A stretch of 64,000 nt of DNA from NCBI GenBank assembly GCA_037903475.1, contig JBAJFG010000047.1, positions 4,068,001-4,132,000 of the forward strand, read 5' to 3'. Positions 49,680 through 64,000 of the stretch are shown here, in pieces (position 1 is the stretch's first letter; every line of letters starts with the position of its first letter). Under the pieces are notes generated by a model. It was not told the DNA's origin. It saw only the letters and a list, made by a program, of their open reading frames with translations, and made no database searches. This DNA comes from Ancylostoma caninum (taxonomy: Eukaryota > Nematoda > Chromadorea > Rhabditida > Ancylostomatidae). Made by a program: the position numbers and the translations under genes.

Positions 49680-51655
49680 CTTCTCATTCTTTGTCTTCTT
49701 CATACGTTTTTCTTCCCGAAGTCCATCTGTATTCTCTTACAATGTTCCGGTCATGCTATCTATGATGTAATTTGACAATATGATAACTTTTTGTGAAATT
49801 TACGGATACGTTCGCAAGCATCTCACAAGTTGATAAGTTTCGATGGAAAGTAAGATTTAACTCTATAAGAACATTGAATGGTTTCTCATGTTTGTGGATA
49901 GTTGTAGCATAAATATACTCACCTCTTAGTGTTGTTGTTATGTGCTATCGAGAAACGACTGGTGAAGGTTTACTAATCCTTCATTATATTCGTGAGGAAT
50001 CCATGTCTAAGATCTAGAATTTGAAATTCACAGTAAGGGAAATTAGTGCCGCTCTGAAATATTGTGCGTTTGCGCATTGTGACGAATTAGTCCTCTGGGA
50101 TTGGTGACAAAGGCAATATTCGTCGAAATTTTTGTATGTCGTAGCAACAGTAGTGAAGTGGACCTCTTGCATATCAAAAATCGCAGTGGAACACAAGGAA
50201 TGATGACTTACACTTGAAGACTCTTCGACCACTGTGAATTGGCACTGCATGTACTGACGAAGTGCAAAGTAACACAGGTTTTGTCACTTGCACAAGCGCT
50301 TGTGACATTTATTTTGCGGCACCCACGACTGTGAAGAGGAGTGCTATCAAGCGCATGGAGATCACCTCAGTTGATTTCTCACATGTTCCACGCAATTTCG
50401 CCATTGAAGCTCTGTGTCCCTCAAAACCCTAAAATCAAGCAAAATATCAAACGTGAAAATCGTGCCGGGCGCTGCCTTTGAACCATGTTTAGCGTTGTAG
50501 TTAGTAGTGGAACTACTTTCTGAGAAAGTCGTAAAGTTGAAACATTTCAATTAAATGCTTCTTGTATGCCATGACTAGATCGATGTTATCATGGAGTTCA
50601 CTGACTCAGACTCGCCGACGTACCAAGACATTAAAGCTTCCATTCCTCTCCCACTTTTCTTGAACCTGAAATGTTGTCCAAAATTTTCTACTTGGTGTTT
50701 TCTACCACCCTCACACAGCGTTTTAATCCATTGTACGTGAATGCACGTTAAATAAAGAGTGATCAACTAATGCGCTCCGTACCACATTTGCTGGACCTGG
50801 TCACGCTCGTTGATGAACACCATCGTCCCGCAGCTATGAAAAGTTTCAGTGCCAAGACGATTGATGAGCTCCTCTTTTCTAGGTATTTCAGTCCTGTAAA
50901 ATTGTTTTATAGTATTTACACTAATATAGCTTGTGTTTTACAAGGGAATTAATTTCCAGCGCTTTGGAATAGGGTAGAATTCTGAAACTCCTACAGAAAT
51001 GGTTCGTAGGTACGGCCAGGATGTTGAAAACTTTAAAATTAGATCCAATCATTGCCACCTCCTAAGTCTTTGCTATATTCAGCGTAAATCCTCTTTGAAG
51101 GCAGAGGGACTGAAGAATTTAAATTTGCGCTTTCTTTTTAGTATCTTTTTTCTAGTGTGCTCCTCGGTTTTCTTCGAGGACATCCATTCTCTTGCTCTAT
51201 TCTTGAATTTCGTTCCAAGTTTCCTCCGGGATCTTTGCTGATGCATTGTTTTTCTAAAGATTTCCGCAATTACTGTGATTTTCTTCGGGTCAGTTATTTT
51301 CTAGTATATTCTTCGAAAACTCAGTGCTATGCAGCTGGCTTATGCAGCCATTGTTGGGTTTTTCAGATGATTTACTTTTGTCATTTAGATGTAATTGTTT
51401 AGAAAAAAAACCTAAAGCAAAGAAATCGTCCACTTTTTCCTGTTCCTTTGTGGATTCCATTGTGCGTCAATGTTTCAAACCTCACGTAAACCAAATCATC
51501 GAGTGGTCATGTGGTTCTAGAGAAAGTACTTGTTGCTCAAGCCGTAGTCCCATCCGCTGTAGTCGCCGTTTGCTCACAGTTTGAATGCTCATCGATTTCT
51601 GACAGTGGAGTTGTTCTCGATAGATGTCGTTAGTATAATTAGCTATTCCAGCCCT
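49680..51655. other. Intergenic stretch with one exon-like frame
   Basis: 50770-50882 (plus) reads MRSVPHLLDLVTLVDEHH, then MKSFSAKTIDELLFS, up to an AG|gtattt donor. The FSAKTIDELL part resembles an eh1-type repressor motif, but no following homeobox or other exon is found. At 50470-50490 GGCGCTGCCTTTGAA looks like a decayed end of the TTAA/AGGCAGC element family. Otherwise nothing is seen. Confidence 0.3.
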
Positions 51656-52873
51656 ATGTTGGGTCGACTTTGCTCTCCAACTTGTTCTTCTACCATGACC
51701 CGTGCTGTGAGGAAGCTGTCAGTGCCGGCAGAGAAGACGTTGGAAGCCGTTGCTACTGATGTAGAGCGTGATGGGCCTCGGATGGATATATCCGCGTGAG
51801 CATGATTTCTTTTGTAGTTGATATCGAGCTACCATCACTCTTAAGTGGCATTAAGTCACAGAAATTCGATTTTTCTGACGGAAATACCATTCTGTTAGGT
51901 TTTGTTCAGGCTCAAACCACGCCACAGAGTCATAGCTGCTGGTGGCATGCCACCGTTGGAATTTGAATGGGAAAGAAAGAAAAGTGCACAAAGAGAACGG
52001 TTTGGAACATATGGACTCAAGAGCGGAGTTGATCCCAGTATATGTTGGCCAACGGTGGAAGTATGTGATCCCTTTTATGTAGTTTCGTTTCTTTTTTTAT
52101 CTTCCCATACCATTTCTATTTCAGGAAATCGAAGAAGAACAAGCTATCGGCCTATTCCGTGAATATAATAGTTGCTTGCGGGAAATGAAAGCTCTGAAAC
52201 AAAAGAAAGAAGCCAAAGAAGCGGCAAGAATAGCAGAATTGGAGAAGAATCTCAAGAAATATCCAGAATTGTTGGCTAAATACGAAGCGTCACAAGTGAA
52301 AGCTGAAAAGGAACGTGATGCGAAGGAAATCGCCTTGGAGAATAGGATACGGCAAGTTTTTGAATATTGTAGACCTTGGAAGGTGAATAAATAGGGTTAT
52401 TTACAGGGAAATTCAAGAATACTTCGGGTACTGGATGGATCCGAAAGATCCACGATTTGAGGTTATGTTGCAGCAAAAGGAACAGGAGGAGAAGAAAGTT
52501 GGTTTCAACTTTTTTGTTGTTTTTACATTCACAAGTCAATTTCTAGGCCTTTTTTTACAACCAAGGCACATATTTGTTTCTTTTTCTTGATTGGTAGCAT
52601 TTTCGCTTTATACTTTTGAAGGTTGTTCGAAAATTTTCTAATTGGAAATGTCACTGCAATGAGAAGTCTTTTTTCCTTCTTTTTTCTGCGTGGAAAGTGT
52701 TCTTTAAAATGTATCATACATAAAACAACCTTCTATACTACTACTGCCTCCACCTACTTCATGCTGTCCAGATAATCACTCCTACTCTTAACCGGCCAAT
52801 GTTTCTCGTTTAGGCAGCCAAGATGGCGAAACGAGCAGAATTACAGAAGAAGAAGATCGCCGATGTTTTATAG
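51656..52873 (+). CDS. Mitochondrial large-subunit ribosomal protein mL64 (CRIF1/GADD45GIP1)
   Basis: Five exons give 222 residues: 51656-51795, 51910-52060, 52125-52351, 52407-52497, 52814-52873 (TAG). The basic start MLGRLCSPTCSSTMTRAVRK looks like a mitochondrial presequence. The conserved core follows (RERFGTYGLKSGVDPSICWP), then IGLFREYNSCLREMKALKQK. A long charged coiled coil rich in Lys, Glu and Ala comes next, with the FGYWMDPKDPRFEVMLQQKE segment and a Lys-rich tail. mL64 sits near the exit tunnel of the mitoribosome and assists insertion of nascent OXPHOS subunits. The third intron must begin with GC (CG|gcaagt at 52352) to keep the frame. An AG 5 bp before the ATG suggests trans-splicing. 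The next gene starts 241 bp downstream. Confidence 0.88.
52352..52406 (+). other. GC-AG intron in mL64
   Basis: Exon 3 ends ATACG and the intron starts GCAAGT. The acceptor is TTTACAG at 52406. Using any nearby GT (for example at 52356) breaks the frame, while the GC site restores the conserved reading NRIREIQEYFGYW. GCAAGT is the usual form of the minor GC donor class. Confidence 0.8.
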
Positions 52874-53114
52874 CCCAAATAGTTTTGTTTTAGTTACTTT
52901 ACCTAGAATAATAGTTTTGTATACCTGTTGATCAAAAGTGTGTGATTTTTATCTTTTATGGTTATAAACGTTTATTCCCATTGCTCTAGCTGCTTCAAAT
53001 GGATTGAAAAACCCATCTCATCCCTTGTCTATTCCTGACACGGCTTGCTTAGGTTGAAAGTGATGTCGTTGCGCTTTTGTTTGTTCATTTTTGCTTAGAG
53101 GTGCCTATTCCAGG
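52874..53114 (+). promoter_or_regulatory. Possible operon intercistronic region (mL64 to csn-6)
   Basis: There are 241 bp between the mL64 stop and the csn-6 ATG on the same strand. A U-rich block (TTTTTATCTTTTA, about 52947-52959) lies in the spacer, and acceptor-like sites (GCTTAG at 53098, TTCCAG at 53113) come just before the ATG. The arrangement fits nematode SL2-type operons, but no transcript evidence is available. Confidence 0.35.
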
Positions 53115-56100
53115 ATGACGGACGTAATGATGCACACAGAGCCGGCAGCGGCTCTTCCATGCTCTACCAAAAAAGCGTCAGTGCCTCAAGTAGAATGCAG
53201 CCTCCATCCATTAGTGATTATCAACATCTCCGAGCACTGGACTCGTGTTCGAGCTCAAAGCCGGGACAAGGCTGCACAAAAGGTGTGTTCAGAAGTAATG
53301 TTTTGAAAACTTAGTTGCCGTATCATGGCTACCACAAGGTGCCGATAATTTACATAGTACTGTGGATATTCCTACCTTGTAATCGCCGCTGAAATCCATT
53401 TTCTTTCCTGAATATGAGTTTTCAATGGCGGTTATCGCAACTGAGTGTAAATGCAGCACTTTTTTCTTGGGCTGTCGTTAGCAAAGCGTGTATTATTTGT
53501 TCCATCGTAGTACCCAGTAGTGTTTTGTTACCCTAACGGCCCCTTTGGGTGCGGTCTGATGCTGAGTTATCGGAACGTTTTTCTCAGAGCCAATATAATT
53601 CACCGTTTAATGTGTTGCCCATCCAAGGATCATTATTCCGTAGGATGGTTGCCCGGAAACGGTACAAATAATTGCGTTCGCGAAGACGAACGTCTTGTGC
53701 TTCGGAACCACGTGAGATCAATCGAATTTCCTGGTTAGTTTGTGCCTTTAAAGTGGAAGCAAATACATATCTCGTTGATGCCCAACAGTTGCTAAGCTTC
53801 TTTTGGGATTTTGCTAAGGAAAGACTAATTGAATGGGATGCTGAGTTTTTCCGAAGGGAATTTCAAAAGAGCAGAAATATCGTTCTGCGAATGGTATAAT
53901 GTTTTGAGTAACTGCCGCTTGTAAAAACCACTTCAATGTCCATTCAACTCGAGAGTTTTCTTCGAAAACCGACGAATATTGGGTGTTTTTGTTTTCTCTT
54001 TTTCCTTTTAAGTTTCCGTTATCAACATTTCCGAGTACTGGCCTAGTGTTCGAGCTCAAAGCTGGGACAAGGCCACGAAAAATGTTCGTGCGGAAGTTTG
54101 TCTTCGAGACCGAATCGTTGTTTTAGCTTACCTTGAGATAGCGATAGTTTTAGTGAATCTGTGGATATTCTAATTTCTGTACTCTTTTTCATCGACATTC
54201 TTCAATTTGCTGGAGTTTTTTTTCCCTCTGATGACCGTTGTTGAAACTAGGTGAAAGTGAAGCGTTTTCCCCCACAGCATCATATCCATACAGTTTACAG
54301 CCCGCTTGTTGCACTACACGGCAGTGTTGGAACACTTTCTGTGTGTTAGCCCCTCTTCTGGTGGCGTTTTGATGTTTAATAATCAGAACGTTTGTGCGAG
54401 GGGCAATATTATCCACCTTTTCATCCTTTACCCATCCAGGAGTTTGTGTTCCAGAGGGTGGCGTCCGGGAATGGTACAACTAATTCTGCTCACGACAGTG
54501 CACGGTTTGCGTTTGGGACAACATGCGGTTAACAGAAAATTTTGCTTAGTTTTCATTTTTATGATGCTAACAAGTATGGGTTCGATTCGGCGCTAATTAA
54601 CATCTACTGAAGTTCATTTTGCCTCTTTTGTTTTGTAAGTTTTTGAGTTCCCTTGAAAATTGTGTGTTGAGATGACGAAACAACTTCAAAAATTGATGAA
54701 ATGTCATTGTTCACGATTGCGTTGGAGCGTGTGCGGCAAAAAATCGAGGCTTATACGATCACTCCCCCCCCCTCCCCTTCCCCTCAGCTTTAAAGTTTTC
54801 TTATGCAGACATGCTCGCGGCGATAACGATTCCCACCTCGCGACCCATCTGCCCCACCCCCACCCCCCTCCCATTCGCGCACCTCTCAACAGGCAAAAAT
54901 ATGACCCCCCCCCCCTCCCCTCTCTCCCGATGACGATTCTCGCCTACCATAATCTATCGTTGTACACTTGGTCTCCTAGTAGAGTCATCAACATCCGTTG
55001 TCTAGTTTTTGAAAAAAAAAATGAGCCGATCGCATCAGGGAAGCAGTATACAGTCCAAAATCTCATCGGTGGGCGTACGGACCGCAAATGCGCACAGGAG
55101 CTGAATTGTGAAGAACTCAGTGGTCCACATCTCTGCTGATAGTTTTATTGTCCTTTGCCTTGTTCTTTTTTTTCCTGGCACTAGAAAATGGTATCAATAC
55201 AGTTGTCCACTACCCCAGTAGGAAGTATAAAAACATTGTTTTATCACAAGCCTTCCTAAAAACACTTGTCCGCCCAAATCGGGCGATTGCAACTGAGCGG
55301 TGGCCGAGTTCAGCCCTTCACCGATGACATTTATAGACCATACGTCTGACTGTGGTGAATTGGTTCTCGTTATGAGCATAAAAGTACGGAATATTCAAGT
55401 TCAAATGAGGCCTTTAGGTTTTTGGCGCTGTTCTTGGGAAAGTTGACGAATGTCATGTGGAGATGGTGAACTCGTTCGAGTTACGCATGTTCACACTGGA
55501 CGGCCATACCAGGTTTAATGAGGAATTCCTACGACAACGGCTTGGACAGTATAAAGAGGCTGGTTTTTCGCCTTTTGTTCGAGTCTGGGTTTTGTTCGAC
55601 ATTGCTACTGAATAAATATGCTATGTGATCAGGTTTTCCCGGAACTGGATCTCGTTGGATGGTATTGTACAGGTGAAGATGGCATAGAACAAGATGAAAT
55701 ACTGCTGCAGTCCTTGTTCGCAGTTGCCATTGATTGTCCATTGTTGGTGAAACTGAATCCAACTATTGATCCTCAGGGGAAGAGGTCCGTTGAGTTTCCC
55801 TTCTGTCAACCTTTTTTTCCATTGTGTGAAATGCCATTCTGACATTGTGGTTTCAGAAATGTCCCAGTGAAAGTTTTCTACAGTCGAGAAACGCCGTTGG
55901 TTTCTACTGGGCACGAGTTAACCGAAGTTGAGTGGACTCTAGTGTCTGAGCAAAGCGAACGCATTGGCATTGATCACATCACGCGGTTATCACAAGTGAG
56001 TCACTAACACTTCGCATAAGCTGCCCGCATATTCATTGATTGGTTTTCTGGTGTTCATCAGCTAGAAGGTTCCCCCTTCTAACTTCCTTCGGCCCAAAGT

Positions 56101-57686
56101 TTTTTTTTTGTTTTTTCGGGAGATTGGCCGTTCTTTTTACGGCTTATTAATATCTATCCAGCGATTTTTGATAGGAATGAAAATGATGCAAATGTACCCA
56201 GTGCCTGCTCGTTTTTGCAGATCTGCAATTCCTTACGATTACTTTCATTTAGGCTGGAGATGACGGTGCAGTATCTATTGAGGCGAAGCAAATGCGAGCA
56301 GCAGGCTCGGCTGTCTCCATGCTGCTTGATAAAATAGGCATTATTTGTGAGTACCTCAAAGGAGTGCAGGAGGGCAAATACCCAGCTAATGATGAGATAA
56401 TCAGAGAAGCGAACAAGGTCTGTTCAATGTTTCTGATTGTTTTGATATTATTTTTCTTCCATTTTAGAGATAGACCTTCAGGAACCAAACTCGGAAAATG
56501 TTAGCACCCAGAGAGTTTTTGGTACAACCTTTATACGGTTTTATTTTTCTAGAATTTATTTTGGACCTTTCCCGAAATCTATAGGATCTGTCCATATGTT
56601 TGTATTCTTCATTTGTTAGGTGTAACTGTTGACGATAGTCGTTCTAGAGCTGTGTATCAATTTGGCTCAATTTAGCGAATAGTTTAATCGGTTTTTCTTT
56701 CGGAGTTTTCATCTGCAAAATTGTCCACATCGACGTATTCTATGATCTATTCATATCTAAAAAAAAGGCAGAGCGAGTACATTTGCGTCAAAAATATCTC
56801 AATGTTTATGTCATAAAAGTGCGGTTGAGAAAAGTCAAAGGCGTTGTTCTCAATCGAACAGCACGAGCCACGTTTGCTTCGAACGGAAAAGTGATACACT
56901 GTTGGCTGGGTTTTTATTGATGGCCGAATGACGAAAATAATCAAGTGCTCATTAAAAAGTACCTCTATAATGTATTGCAGTAATAAAATGGAAATCCCTA
57001 CTATCATAATTGCGTTAGTAACAAGTTTCACTTGACTGATATATTTTCTTTAAGATATGTCAGCGCCTTCCACTGCTGAAACCGGCAGAATTCGATGACG
57101 GATTCAAAGCACAGGAGAGAGACGCTCGAGCGGCTATGTTACTGGCAAAAATGACTGAGATATGCGGCACATTGAGTAGTCTTCAGGTAATGATTGTCTT
57201 CTTTTCTGTTTTCGTTCTTTTTTCCTTTTTTTGTGTGCTGCATTGTAAAAGCGAGTGTTTACAATGTTCTATAATTGTCTCATTGGAAAGACCTTCCTAC
57301 CAGGTTAACTCGTCCGATGTTCGAGATTATAAGATTTCGAATTCGAATAGCGAAAAGTGATAGCCGGACGAATTGATAGAAAATCAGGCCGTTTGAACGA
57401 GTCAGTCTTAGAAACGCGCTTGTTCCCTCATATTGCAGCTCCTCCGTCTCCTTCCATTTTATTTTATGTATTCACCTCGAAAATATCAGATGTTGTCCTT
57501 GGTTTTTCTCAGGCGAAAACAAATCTCCTGGGAACAATCACTGCTTGGCGAAGTATTGCAACTATACCTCAGCAACAGCCAAAGAAGAAATCCGCACAGC
57601 GAGTTACCGCGACTGCACCCGCAGCGCCCATAGCTGCAGATGTTGGAGCGAATAATGTAGGCACACATTCGCCAGATGTGGATTAA
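53115..57686 (+). CDS. csn-6: COP9 signalosome subunit 6 (MPN- domain)
   Basis: Seven exons give about 356 residues: 53115-53282, 55418-55558, 55633-55784, 55857-55995, 56253-56417, 57055-57186, 57513-57686 (TAA). The MPN fold is recognisable from VECSLHPLVIINISEHW, through VFGAVLGKVDECHVEMVNSF and FPELDLVGWYCTGED, to LFAVAIDCPLLVKLNP. The JAMM metal ligands are absent, as expected for CSN6, which scaffolds the catalytic CSN5. A helical region (SERIGIDHITRLSQ and the following helices) joins the signalosome helical bundle. The complex removes NEDD8 from cullins in nucleus and cytoplasm. Intron 1 (2.1 kb) contains a decayed duplicate of exon 1 and dispersed repeats. Exon 2 appears to end GAG|gctggt, a GC donor, unless extra residues are inserted. 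An Ala/Pro/Gln-rich tail extends beyond the human end. AATAAA lies at about 58172. Confidence 0.92.
53530..53680 (+). repeat. Dispersed repeat copy, CCATCCAGGAG family
   Basis: This copy lies in csn-6 intron 1, with CCATCCAAGGA at 53619, ATTCCGTAGGATGG and GAAACGGTACAAATAATT in the family order. Confidence 0.5.
54010..54110 (+). pseudogene. Decayed duplicate of csn-6 exon 1 inside intron 1
   Basis: About 90 bp match exon 1 at 53215-53310: TTATCAACATTTCCGAG, TACTGG.C..GTGTTCGAGC and TCAAAGC.GGGACAAGGC. The copy carries small indels that put the reading out of frame. It is followed, in the same order as after exon 1, by a CTGTGGATATTC block and a CCATCCAGG-family copy, so about 0.8 kb was duplicated in tandem. 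Confidence 0.75.
54340..54500 (+). repeat. Dispersed repeat copy, CCATCCAGGAG family
   Basis: Second copy in csn-6 intron 1, with CCATCCAGGAG at 54432, GTTCCAGAGGGTGGCG and GGGAATGGTACAACTAATTC. It lies in the downstream half of the intragenic duplication. Confidence 0.55.
54852..54914 (-). other. Potential G-quadruplex tract in csn-6 intron 1
   Basis: 54852-54872 is four C runs of 4, 5, 6 and 3 bases separated by single bases, so the minus strand fits the G3+ N1-7 quadruplex rule. Further C-rich runs lie at 54766-54781 and 54904-54914. Confidence 0.55.
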
Positions 57687-58854
57687 TGGGTATGTACAGG
57701 GTGAACATTATTACAGTGAGATTTTATCTGCTACATGTATTTTTATTTCGTACTTGTGAATATTTCATTCGTTTCAGGTATGATACGATGTTCTCATATT
57801 ATCTCTGGCTGCCATTAATTACGGCAGCCTTCTCAGTAGTCCTCGAAGGTGTTTTGGAGATGTTATACATAGTGCTGTATAATAAATTATCCCCCATCCA
57901 TTCACTAGGGTCGTCTTGGTTACGCCACTGGATGGCCACCCCTCATTGTTCTGCTGTCTTATTTACAGCGAGAACCATTTTCGGTGTTGTTTTTGATCAA
58001 AAATTACTGGTGATTCTTTTCTACTGCTGTAGATTAAATTATTACGATATCGAAGCGATATTCACAATTCTTTGTTTCCTCAGCAGTGTATAATATTCTC
58101 GCCCTTTTTTAAATTTTAATAGGCTTCTGATTATGTTCAGTTGTTTATTATGTCCTCATCGAGTTATCACTGAATAAAGCTGAATATTTTGCTGTGGGTT
58201 TGGTGATTTGCATGGTTTTCCTATCCAGACTTGTGTTTTGGCTCCACCCAGTTGTCAAGATTATGCTTATTATCAGGTTTTTTTTATTCATGAAGTTCTT
58301 CGTCAATGCTTCTATTTAGTTTTTTCAAGTCTTATCTTCTTAGCGTTGCTATTTGCTCGCTTTCTCTCTCTGTTTCTCTTTCTCTTTCCCTCTTTACTTC
58401 GGCACAGAAAAGAGGCGGAGTATGGTATACCAAGCGATTCGACCTTATGTCAACGTTGCTGGTTTACTGTGATTGTGAGACGGTGCCTTCTTTCTTTCTT
58501 TTTCTTCCTCTTTGCCCTGCCAAAATTGTCCCATAGTTTCTACAGACTTGTTAGCTTTTGTTGGTTTGCGCAACAAATGGAGTATAGCACCCTGCTTTAC
58601 TGTCGCGCTGGCGACAATGATTTTGGTACCTACTGATCGAATCGATGTTTCTGTTACCAAAACGAAAATATTCCTGCTAATAAGCATCAATTTCGCTCTC
58701 TCAACGCACAGGCAGCGGTAATCGTAAGGACCATCAACATGCAACGCATCTCCAGTGTATACTCTATTTTTGCTCTAATTTGCTGTCAACTGGCAGCGAT
58801 CTTCGTTCGTCGGATGTGGCGCACTGGGAGGAAAAACGGGCGGTGTCACTTTAA
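57687..58854. other. csn-6 downstream region
   Basis: T-rich DNA with AATAAA-type signals at about 57879 and 58172. The 135-codon frame directly after the csn-6 stop and the frame at 58208-58636 look like UTR-derived chance frames rich in Phe, Leu and Ser. No gene is supported. Confidence 0.45.
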
Positions 58855-59310
58855 AGGCAGCAGGAGCTGAAATCCTCGACTCCGAGCTGAGCTGTGGGTG
58901 ATGAAGTACAGACTCAGCACATCATAAATGTGAAACGAACAGAGACAATTATGGCTTAGAGAACAATTCATTCATCGCGAACGTCGGAACATTCGTCGCG
59001 AACACGCCTGGCCGTGTTCGTGCGCGGAAGCCATTGCGGCGCGTGGTTTTGGCCGAGTCCCGCCATGAAACCCTGTGAATTGAATGCATTTCGTTTTCCC
59101 TTTGCGCCAAACCACGCACCGCAATGGCTTTTGCGCCGGGGAAAACTCGTCCGCGCGCGAACACGGCCAGGCGTGTTCGCGATGAATGTTCCATTTTCTC
59201 TGCAGGTAAGCCATAATTGTCTGTGTTCGTTTCACATTTATGATGTGCTGAGTCTGTACTTCATCACCCACAGCTCAGCTCGGAGTCGAGGATTTCAGCT
59301 CCTGCTGCCT
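58855..59310. mobile_element. Foldback element of the TTAA/AGGCAGC family, 456 bp
   Basis: TTAA at 58851-58854 precedes AGGCAGCAGGAGCTGAAATC. The right end is the complement (GATTTCAGCTCCTGCTGCCT, ending 59310). Arms of about 140 bp pair over ACTCCGAGCTGAGCTGTGGG and AAATGTGAAACGAACAGAGA. A second inner inverted pair carries CACGCCTGGCCGTGTTCG. The right TTAA is replaced by CTAT. The stretch 14541-14825 is a partial relative. Confidence 0.75.
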
Positions 59311-59707
59311 CTATTGGGGCTGGTGCATTCAAAAAAGCTTCTGCTTGAGGTCAAATCAACATCTTTTGATGCACAATCACAAGTTGGTAATTGGACCGTG
59401 AAATGTGGACAAGAGGACGAATTGGCAATGAAGGCTGGGAGAAAGTTTTAATGCACCGGTCGTACAGCGGCGACGCCGTCCCATTTTCCGTCATAGTGCA
59501 CCACATATCCTCCGCCCGATGTTGCCACAAAGCATGGAAGACGCGTGGCATGCTGCTGATTCAAATCTGCCACGCCGTGAAGAACCTCTTCGTAGCTGGC
59601 GTCAATTCTCCTTACCCCAATATTAAGTGCGAATTTGCAGACACTTCTACATTTCTCTCAGCTACATCTATTGTATAGTAATTACATATTGCTTGTTTAC
59701 GACAGAT
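59311..59707. other. Intergenic stretch upstream of ate-1
   Basis: One plus frame (59391-59678) has no recognised domain. CGACAG 2 bp before the ate-1 ATG is the only acceptor-like site. No promoter motif can be supported. Confidence 0.35.

Positions 59708-64000
<4,293 letters not shown>

Noticed and set aside
57686..58093. 135-codon plus frame after csn-6
   Set aside because: It lies in the csn-6 3' region, is rich in Phe and Leu from T-rich DNA, and shows no domain.

Overview
The window reads as nuclear DNA of a nematode, most likely a clade V parasitic (strongylid, hookworm-like) worm. Genes are split into many short exons with GT..AG introns and TTTCAG-type acceptors. Several start codons lie a few bases downstream of an acceptor-like TTCCAG, as expected for spliced-leader trans-splicing. 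Intergenic DNA and introns are full of degenerate mariner, Penelope-like (GIY-YIG) and non-LTR elements and of foldback MITEs. The species cannot be named from the sequence alone. Exon models were built by eye from reading frame, splice signals and recalled family sequence; no search was run.

Layout. 1-2420 (+): the 3' exons of a zinc-finger-type protein that enters from the left. About 2.4-31 kb: gene-poor accessory DNA. It holds an element with 13-bp terminal inverted repeats (4994-6498), a 1.1-kb nested inverted repeat (6685-7807), a two-copy inverted dispersed repeat, a tandem array (9.5-9.7 kb), a 1268-bp mariner with intact ends (16450-17717), a foldback element (20851-21442), a degenerate array of the palindrome TTACCCWGGGTAA (22.2-23.0 kb), an RTE-like reverse transcriptase remnant (25.1-26.0 kb) and Penelope-like remnants, including a GIY-YIG domain at 28.2-28.8 kb. 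Only weak gene candidates are seen here (10292-11815, minus; 29101-29600, plus).

31174-36021 (+): a complete 12-exon secreted tyrosinase, with an antisense mariner remnant in intron 2. 37501-43670 (-): a complete 14-exon nicalin (C. elegans nra-2 type), with a 1.9-kb TTAA-flanked composite element in one intron. 44.6-46.8 kb: a dispersed-repeat cluster. Then four conserved genes in a row on the plus strand: lin-53/RbAp48 (46846-49679), mitochondrial ribosomal protein mL64/CRIF1 (51656-52873), COP9 signalosome subunit 6 (53115-57686), and the N-terminal part of arginyl-tRNA-protein transferase ATE1 (59708 to the window end).

The conserved genes cover unrelated housekeeping jobs: chromatin assembly, mitochondrial translation, cullin deneddylation, N-degron arginylation and ER membrane protein assembly. 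Only mL64 and csn-6, 241 bp apart on the same strand, look like a possible operon. I saw no convincing new multi-gene system. The most unusual material is structural: nested palindromes, TTAA-flanked foldback elements, an intragenic duplication in csn-6, GC-AG introns, and an unidentified small-protein exon at 10.3 kb.
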